Below are positions 11,471 through 22,453 of a stretch of DNA of 64,000 nt, in pieces; the first letter of the stretch is position 1, and the number at the start of each line of letters is the position of its first letter. The translations under genes were made by a program, and so were the position numbers. The notes beneath the pieces are model-generated. The model was not told where the DNA came from and searched no databases. It saw only the letters and a list, made by a program, of their open reading frames with translations. The stretch comes from Rhodocollybia butyracea (taxonomy: Eukaryota > Basidiomycota > Agaricomycetes > Agaricales > Omphalotaceae), in contig JADNRY010000172.1 of assembly GCA_015501585.1 (NCBI GenBank), positions 1 to 64,000 of the forward strand. Direction: 5' to 3'.

Positions 11471-12935
11471 CTACACAGTTACTGATAAATATACATGGTG
11501 AAATTTTGCGCTATTGAATACAATTTCTACAGTCCTCGTGGTGGTTGGATTTGTGCGAAGAAGTTGGTAAGGACCTGAAAGCAGCGGTGTCAGTACAGAT
11601 CGTATATGTTGTACAGTTGGTAACGGAGTTGTGACTGGTAGGGAAGTTGTAAAAGTGGTTAAATGAGACATCCGTGGTATGATTGCTTTCAGATGTACCA
11701 AGATATCCTTGGAAAGTGTTAGTATTAATACAATCGACGATTGGGGAGAAAGACATACGTGGGTAGGAACGCAGGTGTCCGGTATGAAAGTCAGTTCCTT
11801 TAGTGTGCTCAAGCATCCGATTAAACAAGCATCGAATTCGGTTATTGCCACAAAATTGCGGAGAGTTAGATGTTTTAACGTAGTGGTGGAAGTCAACCTC
11901 TCGAATACATAAGCAATAGAGGTGAAGTTGTAAAGTGCAACGTCAATCGACTGCAGATTTGGATGGGGGGTGGAAAGTACAGCAATCTTCGAACGTCAAA
12001 CAGGGAGCCACGGAAATGTTGCAAGTCGTGGAATCGGTTTTCGTTAGTGAATAGTGTAGTATTCTCTGTCCGAATACCTGCCCATCTGTAGCAAAGGTGG
12101 ATTACGAAAGTGTGATGTTGCAGAAGGTCAAGACATGGAAGCTGTGTATTCCACGAACTTAAGCCCAGGGATATTAGTTTTCGGGAAAAGGAAATCATTA
12201 CTTTGAAGTAACGATTTCAGACCTTCAATAGAGTCCTGTTTCATAATTGCAGGAAAGGTGAGCTGTAAGTCTACAAGCCACGGCGTCTTATAACCCAAGT
12301 TCCGAAGTATGTTCACAATCGAATGCGGTGATTCTGCTGGAGTTATGAGTGCACTATGTGAAAAATAACAGATTAATTACCTTGTTCGCAATCTTTGTTG
12401 AAATGTAGATGAAGAACAGTCAGGTTTTCGGTCATCAATTGCATCTGAAGATGGTTAAGCGGCATTGGGGTAAATTGGAGTCAATATTTACCAATTAGTA
12501 GATATTTTCTGAGGAATAAACATTGACGTGCATTTCGAGGGTCGATAAATGTTGTAATGATTGTGGTACCCCACTAGGGAAGATAAGCACCAATGAATCT
12601 TCAACCATCCAATGAAATCCTCGGATGTTACTGCGGTTGGCAAGCTTTTGCCATACTTCACAAAGAAGTGTAATCATTTTCAATCCGAGGCTGTTTCCGT
12701 CCTCTTTGGTAGGCATAATGAATATTGAACGGACCGCAGGCGCAAAATCTGCAGAACACTGCGACGCAGGTTGAGATAAGGTTAATAAGGCGCTAGAAGG
12801 AACTGCGTTATAAAGCGCAGCGATGGAGGCATCATGTAGGTCTTTATTGACGGAAGCCCAAGCTGCGATAGATTTTACATCGAGTCCCAACCAAGACAAA
12901 ATTTCGGAGTGAATTTCCACAGGTAGAGGAAGCAT
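11471..12935 (-). CDS. F-box-like / leucine-rich-repeat-like protein
   Basis: Probable ubiquitin-ligase adaptor of the fungal F-box type. ATG at 12935 opens MLPLPVEIHSEILSWLG, an LP-x-EI-x-x-EI start typical of basidiomycete F-box-like proteins, then VNKDLHDASIAALYN. Downstream exons carry leucine-repeat-like strands: LQHLSTLEMHVNV, NLTVLHLHF, IPGLKFVEY, and TTLKHLTLRNFV with CLSTLKELTFIPDTCVP. One intron (GTATGT...CCAAG) joins cleanly at CVPTH/DILVHLKAI. Intron positions between 12500 and 11900 are not all resolved, so a lesion there is possible. The second gene of this kind in the region suggests local family expansion. Confidence 0.55.
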
Positions 12936-13151
12936 GGGGTTTTTTGTTAAGTGGTAAATACGGGACAATAAGAGAGTGATGATTAATCTGAATCGAAATA
13001 TTCCCAATTAAGGAGAAAAACAATTCCGACGTCATCTAAATCCAGTAAGTCTTTTTGAATTTCACAGCTGAAGCTAGGTTCGGAGCCAGTGCGTCCTATA
13101 TGGACTGAAGCAATCAGCGCAACTGACCGGGGTCGATCGTGAATACAGTAG

Positions 13152-14676
13152 TTAGACTGTTGGCAAGGTCAGCACTAGTAAATGGTGTTGAAAACCACGC
13201 ACAATAGTTGTGTTAGGGAAAACCGAAAAAATTTTCTGCAAGAACTGCAGTGTATCGTAAGCCATAGAACAATCAAGGTCAAAACCTTGGTTGAATGAAG
13301 GAGCGAAAGCTAAAAAGTCACAAGTAGCGCGTTCTGCTTTGCACCCATAATTATTGGGACGAAGCCTGTGGCTTTTTTGAACGAGATATATCGCGGAATC
13401 CCCACTACGAAGCGTTTGTTGGTTTGAAAAGTAACAGGTATAAGTTTCACTTACGAGAGTGTACCGTTGTAGATGAAGTTGTGATAGAAGTTTAGTTGAG
13501 TGTTAAATCTGGGTAATTCTTGCTTTGAAATAATATAAGCAGAACTGCTGGGCGGGACTCACACGCGTTTGAAGAAAAAGTTGTTTGCGTGGTTTGAGAA
13601 AGTTAATTGGAAGCTGTTGCATTCCAGACGATCTTGGTGCGGCTGCCGGTTTCCCAAGTAAGGCAACTCCCGTGAATAACAAAAGCTATCTCGAGGAAAC
13701 CTGGTAGTGCCACCATAAAACTCGCAGCGGAAATCAATAACAGATTGCCAGTTTGGGGTTTTTGAGTAAGGATAACCCCGGTCGTTCCATTTTTTCAGTG
13801 AAGTCAGTTGTTGTTCAAAAGGTTTGCCTTGATTGAATACTACGGTTCGGTGTTCCACAAGAGTAGTTCGTGGAAACAGGCTAAATGCAAAACAGTGAGA
13901 GATGACATTCATCACACACGCTATTCGTAACGCCTGAGCCATTGCAAGTACGTTAGATAATTGGCGTACTGGAGTGGAATGATAACACTGCTTCCAGTGG
14001 TCCACATTGAAGTGCTATTAGTTGAATGATGTTGTCGTTGCGAGAAAAATTCCAAACATCGATTACGATATCGGAACGATATTCGTTTTCTGGAAGATCC
14101 GGTGGCTGATGTATTACTCGCAATTGTGATTGTTCCAGTATAACCCGTCTATACTCGTTGTTGAACCCCAGTTTTTGCTTTTTCGATGCTTCATATTCGT
14201 ATCCGATGCGCTGTAACCATTGTGCTAGTTCCGCGCACTTTGAAAGTTCACAGAAAACATCAAGGTCGCTTTCATATTCCTCGCGAGAAAAATATTGGAG
14301 CACAATAGAACCGGAAACGAGAGCTCCCGTATACGCCTATGCACTTGAGCAGAAATTCAAACACAGAAAAGAAGCTTCAGCCTACCTGGAGGTCTTGAAA
14401 TTCTCCATATTCCATTGGTGAACGGAAAAAACGGTTCATTGTATGGCGAATGTCCATGGCGTTGTTAAGAAAAGTTGACGCGTGGTTGTCCATGAAATAA
14501 TTGACTCGACGGAGAATCAGAATCATTGGTGTATTAAATTCATTGAAAAATATGAACGGTGTGTTGATAGTACGGTCGTTGTTTAAAGAAGCGAATGCTC
14601 CGAGTACACGTTCAAAAGAAATTGACATTGGTGGAGGTTGTGATGAGCAAAAAGGTGCTGGTTCTAGAGTATCCAC
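13152..14676 (-). CDS. Nucleotidyltransferase-fold protein, 440 aa
   Basis: Five exons join without a break: 14386-14676, 13970-14336, 13563-13920, 13455-13508 and 13152-13404 (441 codons with stop). Exon 2 carries GSIVLQYF and, thirteen residues after the GS, SDLDVF. This matches the hG[GS]x(9-13)Dh[DE]h signature of the DNA polymerase beta/MNT nucleotidyltransferase fold. A candidate third acidic residue is in DIVIDVWN about 60 residues later. Then come LEAVLSFHSTCVMNVIS and SLFPRTTLVEHRTVV, segments I associate with a large Agaricomycete family of unknown role. Enzymes of this fold transfer nucleotides to protein, RNA or small molecules; the substrate here is unknown. It sits beside F-box genes, and nothing else indicates its partner. 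An alternative start is the ATG at 14628. Confidence 0.75.
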
Positions 14677-14745
14677 GGAAGCAAATATATATGGTCTGCA
14701 AGTTGGATTCAGTAAGTACGGAGGGACCGTGAATGATGAATGGGA

Positions 14746-17700
14746 TCAGGTGGTAGTAGCAGTAAGAACAGTAGGAAAAACCCAAGTAATTCTAGGCGCT
14801 GCTGGGTGCCCAGCAAAATTCTCCAGCGAAATAGCCTTCCGAACTGCTGCATATCTAATCTTCTCCGATACCTTCGCCCAATATATCTGCTCCTTCTTCC
14901 CTTGCATAAGCTCGAGAATTTGCTTCCAATACCGTATGCTTTTTTTTTCAAATGTTACTCACTTATCGAAAAAAAAAAGCTGCTAGCGTACGAGCAGATG
15001 AAAGGGATGAAATGTGTAATCGATGGAATTCATTCCCGAAAAGCGCGAGCCATGGCAGGGTTTTTGATAGATGGATGAGGAGGAGACACTCAGGTGGATA
15101 GGGAGAGGAATCCGAGGCCATCGAGTTCGGTTTGATTCTCCGCCGACTATCTTTGATTGGGTTCTTGGTGGACTCTTGAGGATATTCGCTAGGTGGCGTA
15201 CCTTGCCCTGCGAAGACCTCATCTACAAAGGTTCCCCCCAAGCAAAGTATTCTTCCTTCAACGCATTCCACCGAAGTTCAGAGAGCAAGCGGGATCCGTG
15301 TTTTTGAGCCTCCAAGACAGAAGTACTCATCGTCTCCGACAAAGACGAGGCTGCCGCTGCGAGGGAAACTGGAATATGCATTTTTCGGGTAGGAGGATAA
15401 TCGTGTGTCCCACGATGAGACGGCGGATCTGTATCTCCGGGCCAAAAAAGAAGAAGCATGCATAGCGACTCTGGAGGGACAGAAGAAAATACATCTTTAG
15501 ATGGATCTGAGGCGGCCTTTCTTCCACTTTTACTTCCTTTTCCACCGACACTTTTTCTTCTTCCGCTGAGCTCGAACTCTTACTCGCACCACTGTCAGCC
15601 CCAATACAACTACCTCATCGACCATGTGAGGGCACGCGGGGCGAACTAGGCAACAATCCTACATCCTTGAAGCTTGTGTTCAAATTACTCACCACTCTTC
15701 TCTGCTGTTCTTGCTTCCCCCTGCTCGGGAAGGTCAACTACGGAGGGTCAAAAGCGGGACCAGCAGTCGCGCGCAACGCGCAAGCAGATGGATCAAGGGT
15801 ATCAACGACACCTGAGCGAATGCTGTTGCGGTTGATGAGACGTTCGAGTTGAGAAAACGGGGAGGTAGAGGAGGTAGAGGAGGAGATGGAGCACTCTGAC
15901 ATGTACTGGAGAACTCGCTGTCGATTTAGGACACTAACATCAACAGTATCATATGCCTCGCTGTGTGGCGTTCGGATGATTCGGAAATGTTCTAACTCAT
16001 CATCATCGTCATTGTAGGAACTGTTGTTGCTCATTTTCGTTGTGGTAGCCATTGCGGCTGTTGTACCACCGTCGTCCGCGCCGTCGATGTGCTGTGGGAG
16101 AAGGATGAGAGGATGCAGAAGTAGCATCGGATGCGAAGAAGTATCAGAAGCAGAAGTTTCGGACATTTCTGAATCGATAAGGGTGGATGACCTGTCGGTG
16201 TTTTCGGTGTACGAGGACGTACGATGCAACACAAGCATGCTTTCAGATGTGTATGGTGGTATTCGGGGTGCTGGCAGAGATGGGACGACGTGGCTGTAGG
16301 GGTTGTAGCATTGGAAGTCGGGTTTGACATCATCTCAGGTTGAGTAGGAGGACCAGGATAAGAGAGTTCAGACACAGTGAGGGGAGTGGTATAGGAGGTG
16401 ATGAGGTATCAGAGGCAATGTGAACGGGTCTGTGAGCGTGAGGAGAAACTGAAGTTGATGGTGACGGAAGTAGGGAACCGGGGTATTTCGGCCCCAGAAG
16501 AGACCTGCGATACAGGCCCACCGAGGCTCATCTTCCGACGTACTTTATTCGGTGACGATGGAGTCGAAGTGCTTCCTTCCCCACCCACTGATTTTCTTCA
16601 TCTAGCTTCCTTCTCCACATCCCTACTTCCATTACCCAATAACCTGTGTTCAGCCAACATCTCCGTGGTCGTTGTGCTCGTAAACGCTTCCTGAATTATT
16701 CTCGGAGCCAGTAATATTACTTTATTACCTGCTGTTTGAGACACCGACAAAGCACCGCCAGCACTGAAATGTGGTCGGAGATGTGGAGGTATGGGGCCGG
16801 CTAAGCTTGTACTTGGTCTTCCTCCATGTACACTAGGAGAAGTGTAATTTGAATGAGTCTTGTAGAATCTAGTTAAACTGAAAGCCATTGCTTTCGAATG
16901 TTTATGGACTGTTATAGGTGGGTGAGGAAGTTGTAGGTGGTCCGCGTCCGCCTTGGGTGATATCTCAGTATTCTGCATTGAATCGCCTCGAAAGCGGATC
17001 AGCAGTCGCTGCTGTGGGCCTTTGCTTGAATCTGAAAACATTTCATCAATGTTTGACCAGAGTGCAACACAAATAGACTTGCCTCCATTCCTTCCGTTCT
17101 TGCCATTCCTCCCAACATCTTCCCTTTGAACGTTCCAATCTCCTAGTAGCCCATTACTCCAGGTGTCCTCTGATACAATGGTCATCCCGCGCTAGTGAAG
17201 AGTCGCACGCCTGAGACGTTCTTTTTTGCGCCCCTTCTGAGAAGTGGTATGATTGGATTCTCGAGACGAATCGTCAGTATCAGTAGCGATACTAGTAGTG
17301 GGAATAGCTGGCGTAGCCCTAGACGTCGAGCTCGACGACCGTACACGAACAGGCTTCTCTTTGACTTCAGGTGATTTCGGGCTAGGAATTGCCACCTCTT
17401 TTCCTTTCACATCCGAATGAGCTTCCCTCCGAAATGTCCAGTATTTCCTTTGCTCTCGGTATACTTCCCCACCCCACTTCAAACAGTCCTTCGGCAAACG
17501 AGTCATCGTGGATAAACATGTTACTTGCTGAGTTTGAAGAGGCCACTGTTGCAGTTGAAGGTCGACGGCCAGTGAACCAGGAAAGGAACAGAGAGTTTCC
17601 GAGTCAATTTTTGCGTGGGGTATGAGACTGGTCTCTGTTCGGAGCGGAGATGGAGATGACAGAAGGCCGCCTGACGAAATCCGGTGAGATATCTGCTCCG

Positions 17701-18293
17701 AAAGATGTGATATATGCCAAGTCAAAATCGGTGTCTGTGGCATGTGTAGGTGAAGTTGAGGAAGTGGGAGCTGCAACGAGGACTGTCTCTGTAACAGGAG
17801 AACTAGATTCAAACGGCAAAGTAAACATTGAAGGTTGCCCGTTTGTATCAACTAAACTATTGGATATCGCTTTCCGCAGTGTTTTGAGCGTTGCTATGCT
17901 GCCTTCGCGGTCTCGGTATCTTCCTGGGAGATCATATCCATTGCTAATATAACCAGTGCCGACGGAGAACCGTGCTGAAGTGATTTCGATGTTTTCGTCG
18001 TCTTCTGGATATTCCAAGTGGTCAAATTCATATGAATCATCGTCCGAGGAGAATTCAACTTCATGCAAGTGGGAAGCATGAGTGTCTGCCTCAGATACAA
18101 ACCATGAAGGCGAGGGTGTAGGTGATAGTCTGGAAGATGTTGATAGTCTGGATGACCCAGCATATGGTGCAAAATCAGTCTGCAAAACGACGCTTGGCTT
18201 TGGCATGACACCTATAGTTGTCATTGTTGGAGATATGTTTTTGCCCTCTTCGTTGTCTCGGCGCTCCGCAGCGTTGATACTGTCATCGATCAA
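14746..18293 (-). CDS. Unknown large protein with long disordered regions (one or two genes)
   Basis: Start near ATG 18293 (MIDDSINAAERRDNEEG). The first ~230 residues are Ser/Thr/Asp-rich. Coding-looking blocks follow near 17600-17200 (KGKEVAIPSPKSPEVKEKPV), 17185-16600, 16240-15750, 15590-15240 (PPESLCMLLLFWPGD, then LLSELRWNALKEEYF) and a last exon ending YWKQILELMQGKKEQIYWAK then VSEKIRYAAVRKAISL, with stop TGA at 14746-14748. A GC-AG intron is likely at 17032-17082. Around 17490 the sensible frame shifts by one base (HDDSFAEGL to KWGGEVYREQRKYWTF), suggesting a lesion, an assembly error or a missed intron. No domain is recognised. A break into two genes near 16.4 kb cannot be excluded. 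Confidence 0.4.
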
Positions 18294-18309
18294 GTTGTTG
18301 CCGTAAGAT

Positions 18310-18979
18310 TTGGCGCAGTCGATGGAAGTAGGAAGGCGAAGGAATCATCAGTTTCTGTATTCTACTGTGGTAATAAGAAATGGAAAGAGCGATAAGTGAG
18401 CTCACTGGAAGCGATTAAATTAATACTGAAAGATAACTGTTGACTTACAGGATAAAATATAATAACCTACCTTGGGATGGTATATACGCTAGAAGCTAGG
18501 GCACTGCAAAGACATAGTCAGATAGATCACTAGCAAGCAAACAGCAAAGCGTACCTATCGGTTACCCATTTACAGCCACCCACGAAAGATGTTACCCATT
18601 AACGTCAATTTGCTCGTTATTAATAGCGGTTTTCTTTCATCGATACAACCCCCAGCTTAATGCCATGAGGGCGGGTGAGCGGAAGGAGAATGCGCAAAGA
18701 AACGGCTTTTCAAACATATGACTCTGGGTAGAATCAAATGCTACGCAGAGATTGAGGAACATATAATTGGATAGTGTTGCGCCAGAAAGCCGGAAAATAC
18801 GCGTTAGCGGTGTTATGCGTATGGAGGTTGATGCAAAATTTGTGAAATTTGTGTTCGTTCATACAAGTTGAAAGAATGTAAAGGGGTTGCCAGCGGCAAA
18901 AATCATGTGACCGATTAATATCATATGACACGGAAATAAAACTAACACTGTAAATACCCGTACGTTCTTAACCAAGAGC
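18310..18979. other. Intergenic, nothing supported
   Basis: Divergent upstream regions of the minus-strand unknown gene and the plus-strand decayed gene. No repeat, RNA gene or protein frame is supported. Confidence 0.5.
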
Positions 18980-21162
18980 ATGCCACTGACATTCGACGAT
19001 GAACCCAATCTCACGCTACATCAGTATCTAATGGCTGCGGAAACCTTGCCCTCCAATGTAGAGGAAATCAATTGGAAATCATCAGACTTCACGAATGTAT
19101 CGTCGTTGGAAAACTTATCTTCGGCGTATACGCGAAGCTTTTTGAACGATATTTTGTCCCCGGAAAGGAGGTAAACACTTTAATATATTGAAAATTCATA
19201 ACTAACACAATTCCAGTACTCTCAAACTGCATGGAAGACACCGGCCAGCGCCATTCGAGCTTTACGAAAACTCAAACAATTGCCGGAATTTCTCAAACCT
19301 TCCTTGGAAACTGCCATTCGAGTGTGTATAACTGTAAACAGAAATCAATCTTAATTTTAATATTTCAGGCTACAGGGTTAAACGTGATTCTGGTGAAGGT
19401 TATGAATGATATTGATCTTGAGAACGATCCGATTCTAGCAGAAAGATACTCTACTCATCGATGGAGTGCAAGTATAGCAGTGGAACTTCAATGTTATACA
19501 CCGCTCAGTGCATATGTTGATCAACAGTTTGACCATCATCAGAGAGTAAGATTTATTCCACTAATTTTGGGCCGCAAACGATAATTACTTTTTTAGGTGA
19601 ATAACATCACCGACATTACAATGCTTCGTATGATCAGTACGACCATCCCGTTCATTGCACGCGCTGAAACCATGTTTGTTTTTTTGTTGCCAAGCATATT
19701 TTCTTACATTATGGGATGAATTGTTGGTTCCCGCTTTTGGTGCTGCTGGAGTTGCACTGGAAGTAAGTACCAAAGCCATCATAATTTACGACAAGTTCAT
19801 AATTGTTTAGTATCCTCATTCAATGGATGTTATTTACGCCAAAATCTGCTCATTATGTGCACCGAAGAAGATTCCAGAATTCGTTAAGCTTGAAAATCCG
19901 GTGTTATTATCGGTTATGGAAGAAACCAATATCTATAAACAGATCCTCAAAGAACTAGATTTTGTAATATGACCGCTGGGCCGCCAAGCTTGTGATCACT
20001 GTGCAGGCGAACCAATGAACCTGCGTTGCAAACGTTACATATCAGTTACTGAACGGGACACAGACCAAGTCATAGGCAAAATCCTTCATTCATTTGATGA
20101 GAAACATGAGATTCCTCTAGTATACGGGGTAATAAATGTTTTTACATTTTGTGATCTCCAAGTAACAACTTTGATAGGATAATTCCACTCCGTTGGAAGG
20201 CATCCATATCAATGAGCTTCCATCCCCTGGAATCCAACATCATATTCATGCTCGAACTGACCTAAATCCCAAGTGTAAACGTGATATCACTATCTTCGTC
20301 AATAGTGCAAATGATGAAGAAGTAGGAGGAGTAGTATTTGGAGGTCTTACGCCTCATTTCTTCAACATCATGAAATCCAATCAGCAGCATTTTCGGGATC
20401 GTGCAGTGAATGTAATCCGGGGGCAAGCATTTCAAAAACTTGACTATGGGTTTAATGGCTGGAGGTGGTTTCAATGATCCCAACGGCGGTGCGTTGGGTA
20501 GATTCTACGGTGGTTCCTATCCGTCCAGTCGTCTGCATGGACCTATGATATTAAGCAAACAAATAGTCGACAGTCACGTTAAAAACTGGTTTCGTATGGC
20601 TTTGGTTAGTGTGTTTTATGCTCATTGTATACATTAATTAATTTACTTCAGGACAATGCACTTATGTTGCGTGTAGTAACCCAAGCATCGAGATCGGTTG
20701 GTAAAGATATTAAATCTGCAGCCACAAAAGCTGGAACATTGCCGATAGGACATTATGGCTTGAATCAGTTCTACTGTTTTTAATTACATCGCTCCTTTGC
20801 ACTACGACAAAGACCGGACATTCACAATGAGCGTTACCACTGCAAAAAAATGGAAATCCTCAGTATTATAATTTCTGTTACGCAAAGTGGGGAACTCTTG
20901 TGTACACACAAGGAAATTGTGAATGGTAAATTATACTGTTATCGTCTGAGATCATTCACTAACAGTTTACAGGTGGTTTGATGGAAAGGAAGTTCATGGT
21001 ACCGTATCTCCAAGTCGGTCGGCATTGGCAGCCGTCTCTACCGACGGACCATATTCCGACGGATTTGTAGTTGTATTAAGGGAAAAGGATGCGATAGCAG
21101 CAGAGAAAATGCATGATGCAGTGAAACGAATACCATATATATCTAAATATTGGTCTTCATAG
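18980..21162 (+). pseudogene. Decayed unknown gene with frameshifts and an internal stop
   Basis: Starts MPLTFDDEPNLTLHQYLMAA and is spliced by clear short introns (for example GTAAAC...TTCCAG after residue 64). A coherent protein continues: RYSTHRWSASIAVELQCYTP, LVPAFGAAGVALE, FNDPNGGALGRFYGGSYPSS, and finally FDGKEVHGTVSPSRSALAAV to TAG at 21160-21162. The frame is broken at about 19680-19720, by an in-frame TGA near 19969, after FYC F near 20781, and at an A7 run near 20845. Each break is followed by sensible sequence in another frame. The family is not recognised. Several lesions of mixed type argue for a pseudogene and not sequencing noise alone. Confidence 0.6.
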
Positions 21163-21223
21163 TACAGATAACCTATACAGTAACAATATTCCCCAAGGTT
21201 GAACTAACTATTTAGGTCGTGGT

Positions 21224-21246
21224 TCCGATCATCGGACCGTGGTCCG
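21224..21246. repeat. Overlapping palindromes, candidate Helitron 3' hairpin
   Basis: TCCGAT-C-ATCGGA (21224-21236) overlaps CGGACC-GT-GGTCCG (21233-21246), so the two stems exclude each other. On the minus strand the first stem is followed after eight bases by CTAA. Confidence 0.55.
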
Positions 21247-21259
21247 TTCCTATGTTTCT

Positions 21260-22453
21260 CTTGCTTTATTTCACCCATTATGCTCGCTCTCTTACCATTT
21301 TACATTTCTGCATCAAGATCAACAATGGTGCATTGATTGTCAAGCTTCACTGTCCTGTTTTCTCGACATGATTATGAAGATGAGGTAGTCCCCTATGTCG
21401 AGCTGTAGTTTGGTATGAATGGAATCTCATACAAGCAGGATTTGGTATGTTTTCTATTGATTTCTTAACTTACGCTACTTTTCAAACTAGTTTCATAGTT
21501 GCAGGTGTTCAGGCTTCTCCTGAATAGCCAATGAAAAGCGGTACGGGCTTCTCCTGTTCGCTTATAATCCAAGTTGAAATCACATAAAAACTGCAAAATA
21601 CATTCTATACTGCAACGTTTCCCCTCGATAAAACCACGCTGGTTATCCGTTCCTTCCTTCCTTCGTCGATTGTGTTTCGTCATTCGTCCTCACAGCTAGG
21701 TGGGTCTTCATTTGAAACATCAATCAATTGTTTGAGTACTTACAATTCCTCACGAACTACATGCATTAGTCGAATTTGTTCATCAATAGGAGTACAACGT
21801 TCCACTAGGTTCACCATGTTGTTCGTAATGTTCAGTTTCGTGATGTACTGGGTGAAATAATACAACCCTTGGTTCCTGTCTGTGCAACGGAAGTTTTGCA
21901 TAACTTCCTGCAGTGAAGATATTCAACTCACCTTGAATTAAAACCAGGTCTTGTTTCATAGCAACGTTTTCAAGATTTTCAGTCATATTCACAACAACCA
22001 ATGGATATGATTACAGAGGTGCTGTGGCTATACAGTTGATCATTACTCATGAAATTTCAGCGGCAATGGCGGACGAGCTCTCTCACTGTAAATACAAATC
22101 ATCTATGTCATATTATCAAAACTTATCTAACTGCGTTTGCAGGCGTTTTTGTTTAGAAGGAAAAATACTGCTTCGTCGAGTAACAAACAGTGGACGGACA
22201 ACCGACGCAGTTGTATAATCGTTAGTGGTCGTTAAACCCACTGAGTATAATGGATATTATGAAGTTGGACATAGAAATTTCTTTTGAAGTTACACAGACT
22301 ACCTTCCCTGTCGGTCGAGATCACTACCTCAACCAGCTATTATCTTAAGGGACCCCACTGGATGGTGGAGCTATGCAACATATTACTACTGCAACTACAC
22401 AAGACAGAATGGGTTCAACTTTAGCGAATATGAGTACGTCTATGTTTCTTCAG
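21260..22453. other. Non-coding 3' part of the Helitron
   Basis: No complete gene is supported. On the minus strand 22001-21783 holds a coding-like stretch (MTENLENVAMKQDLVLIQGE, then LPLHRQEPRVVLFHPVH) that continues in another frame to about 21670. It may be a fragment of a second Helitron protein or a captured host exon. Confidence 0.35.

Noticed and set aside
14501..14986. 161-codon plus-strand frame
   Set aside because: It overlaps the start of the nucleotidyltransferase gene and a better-supported minus-strand last exon; it is a shadow.
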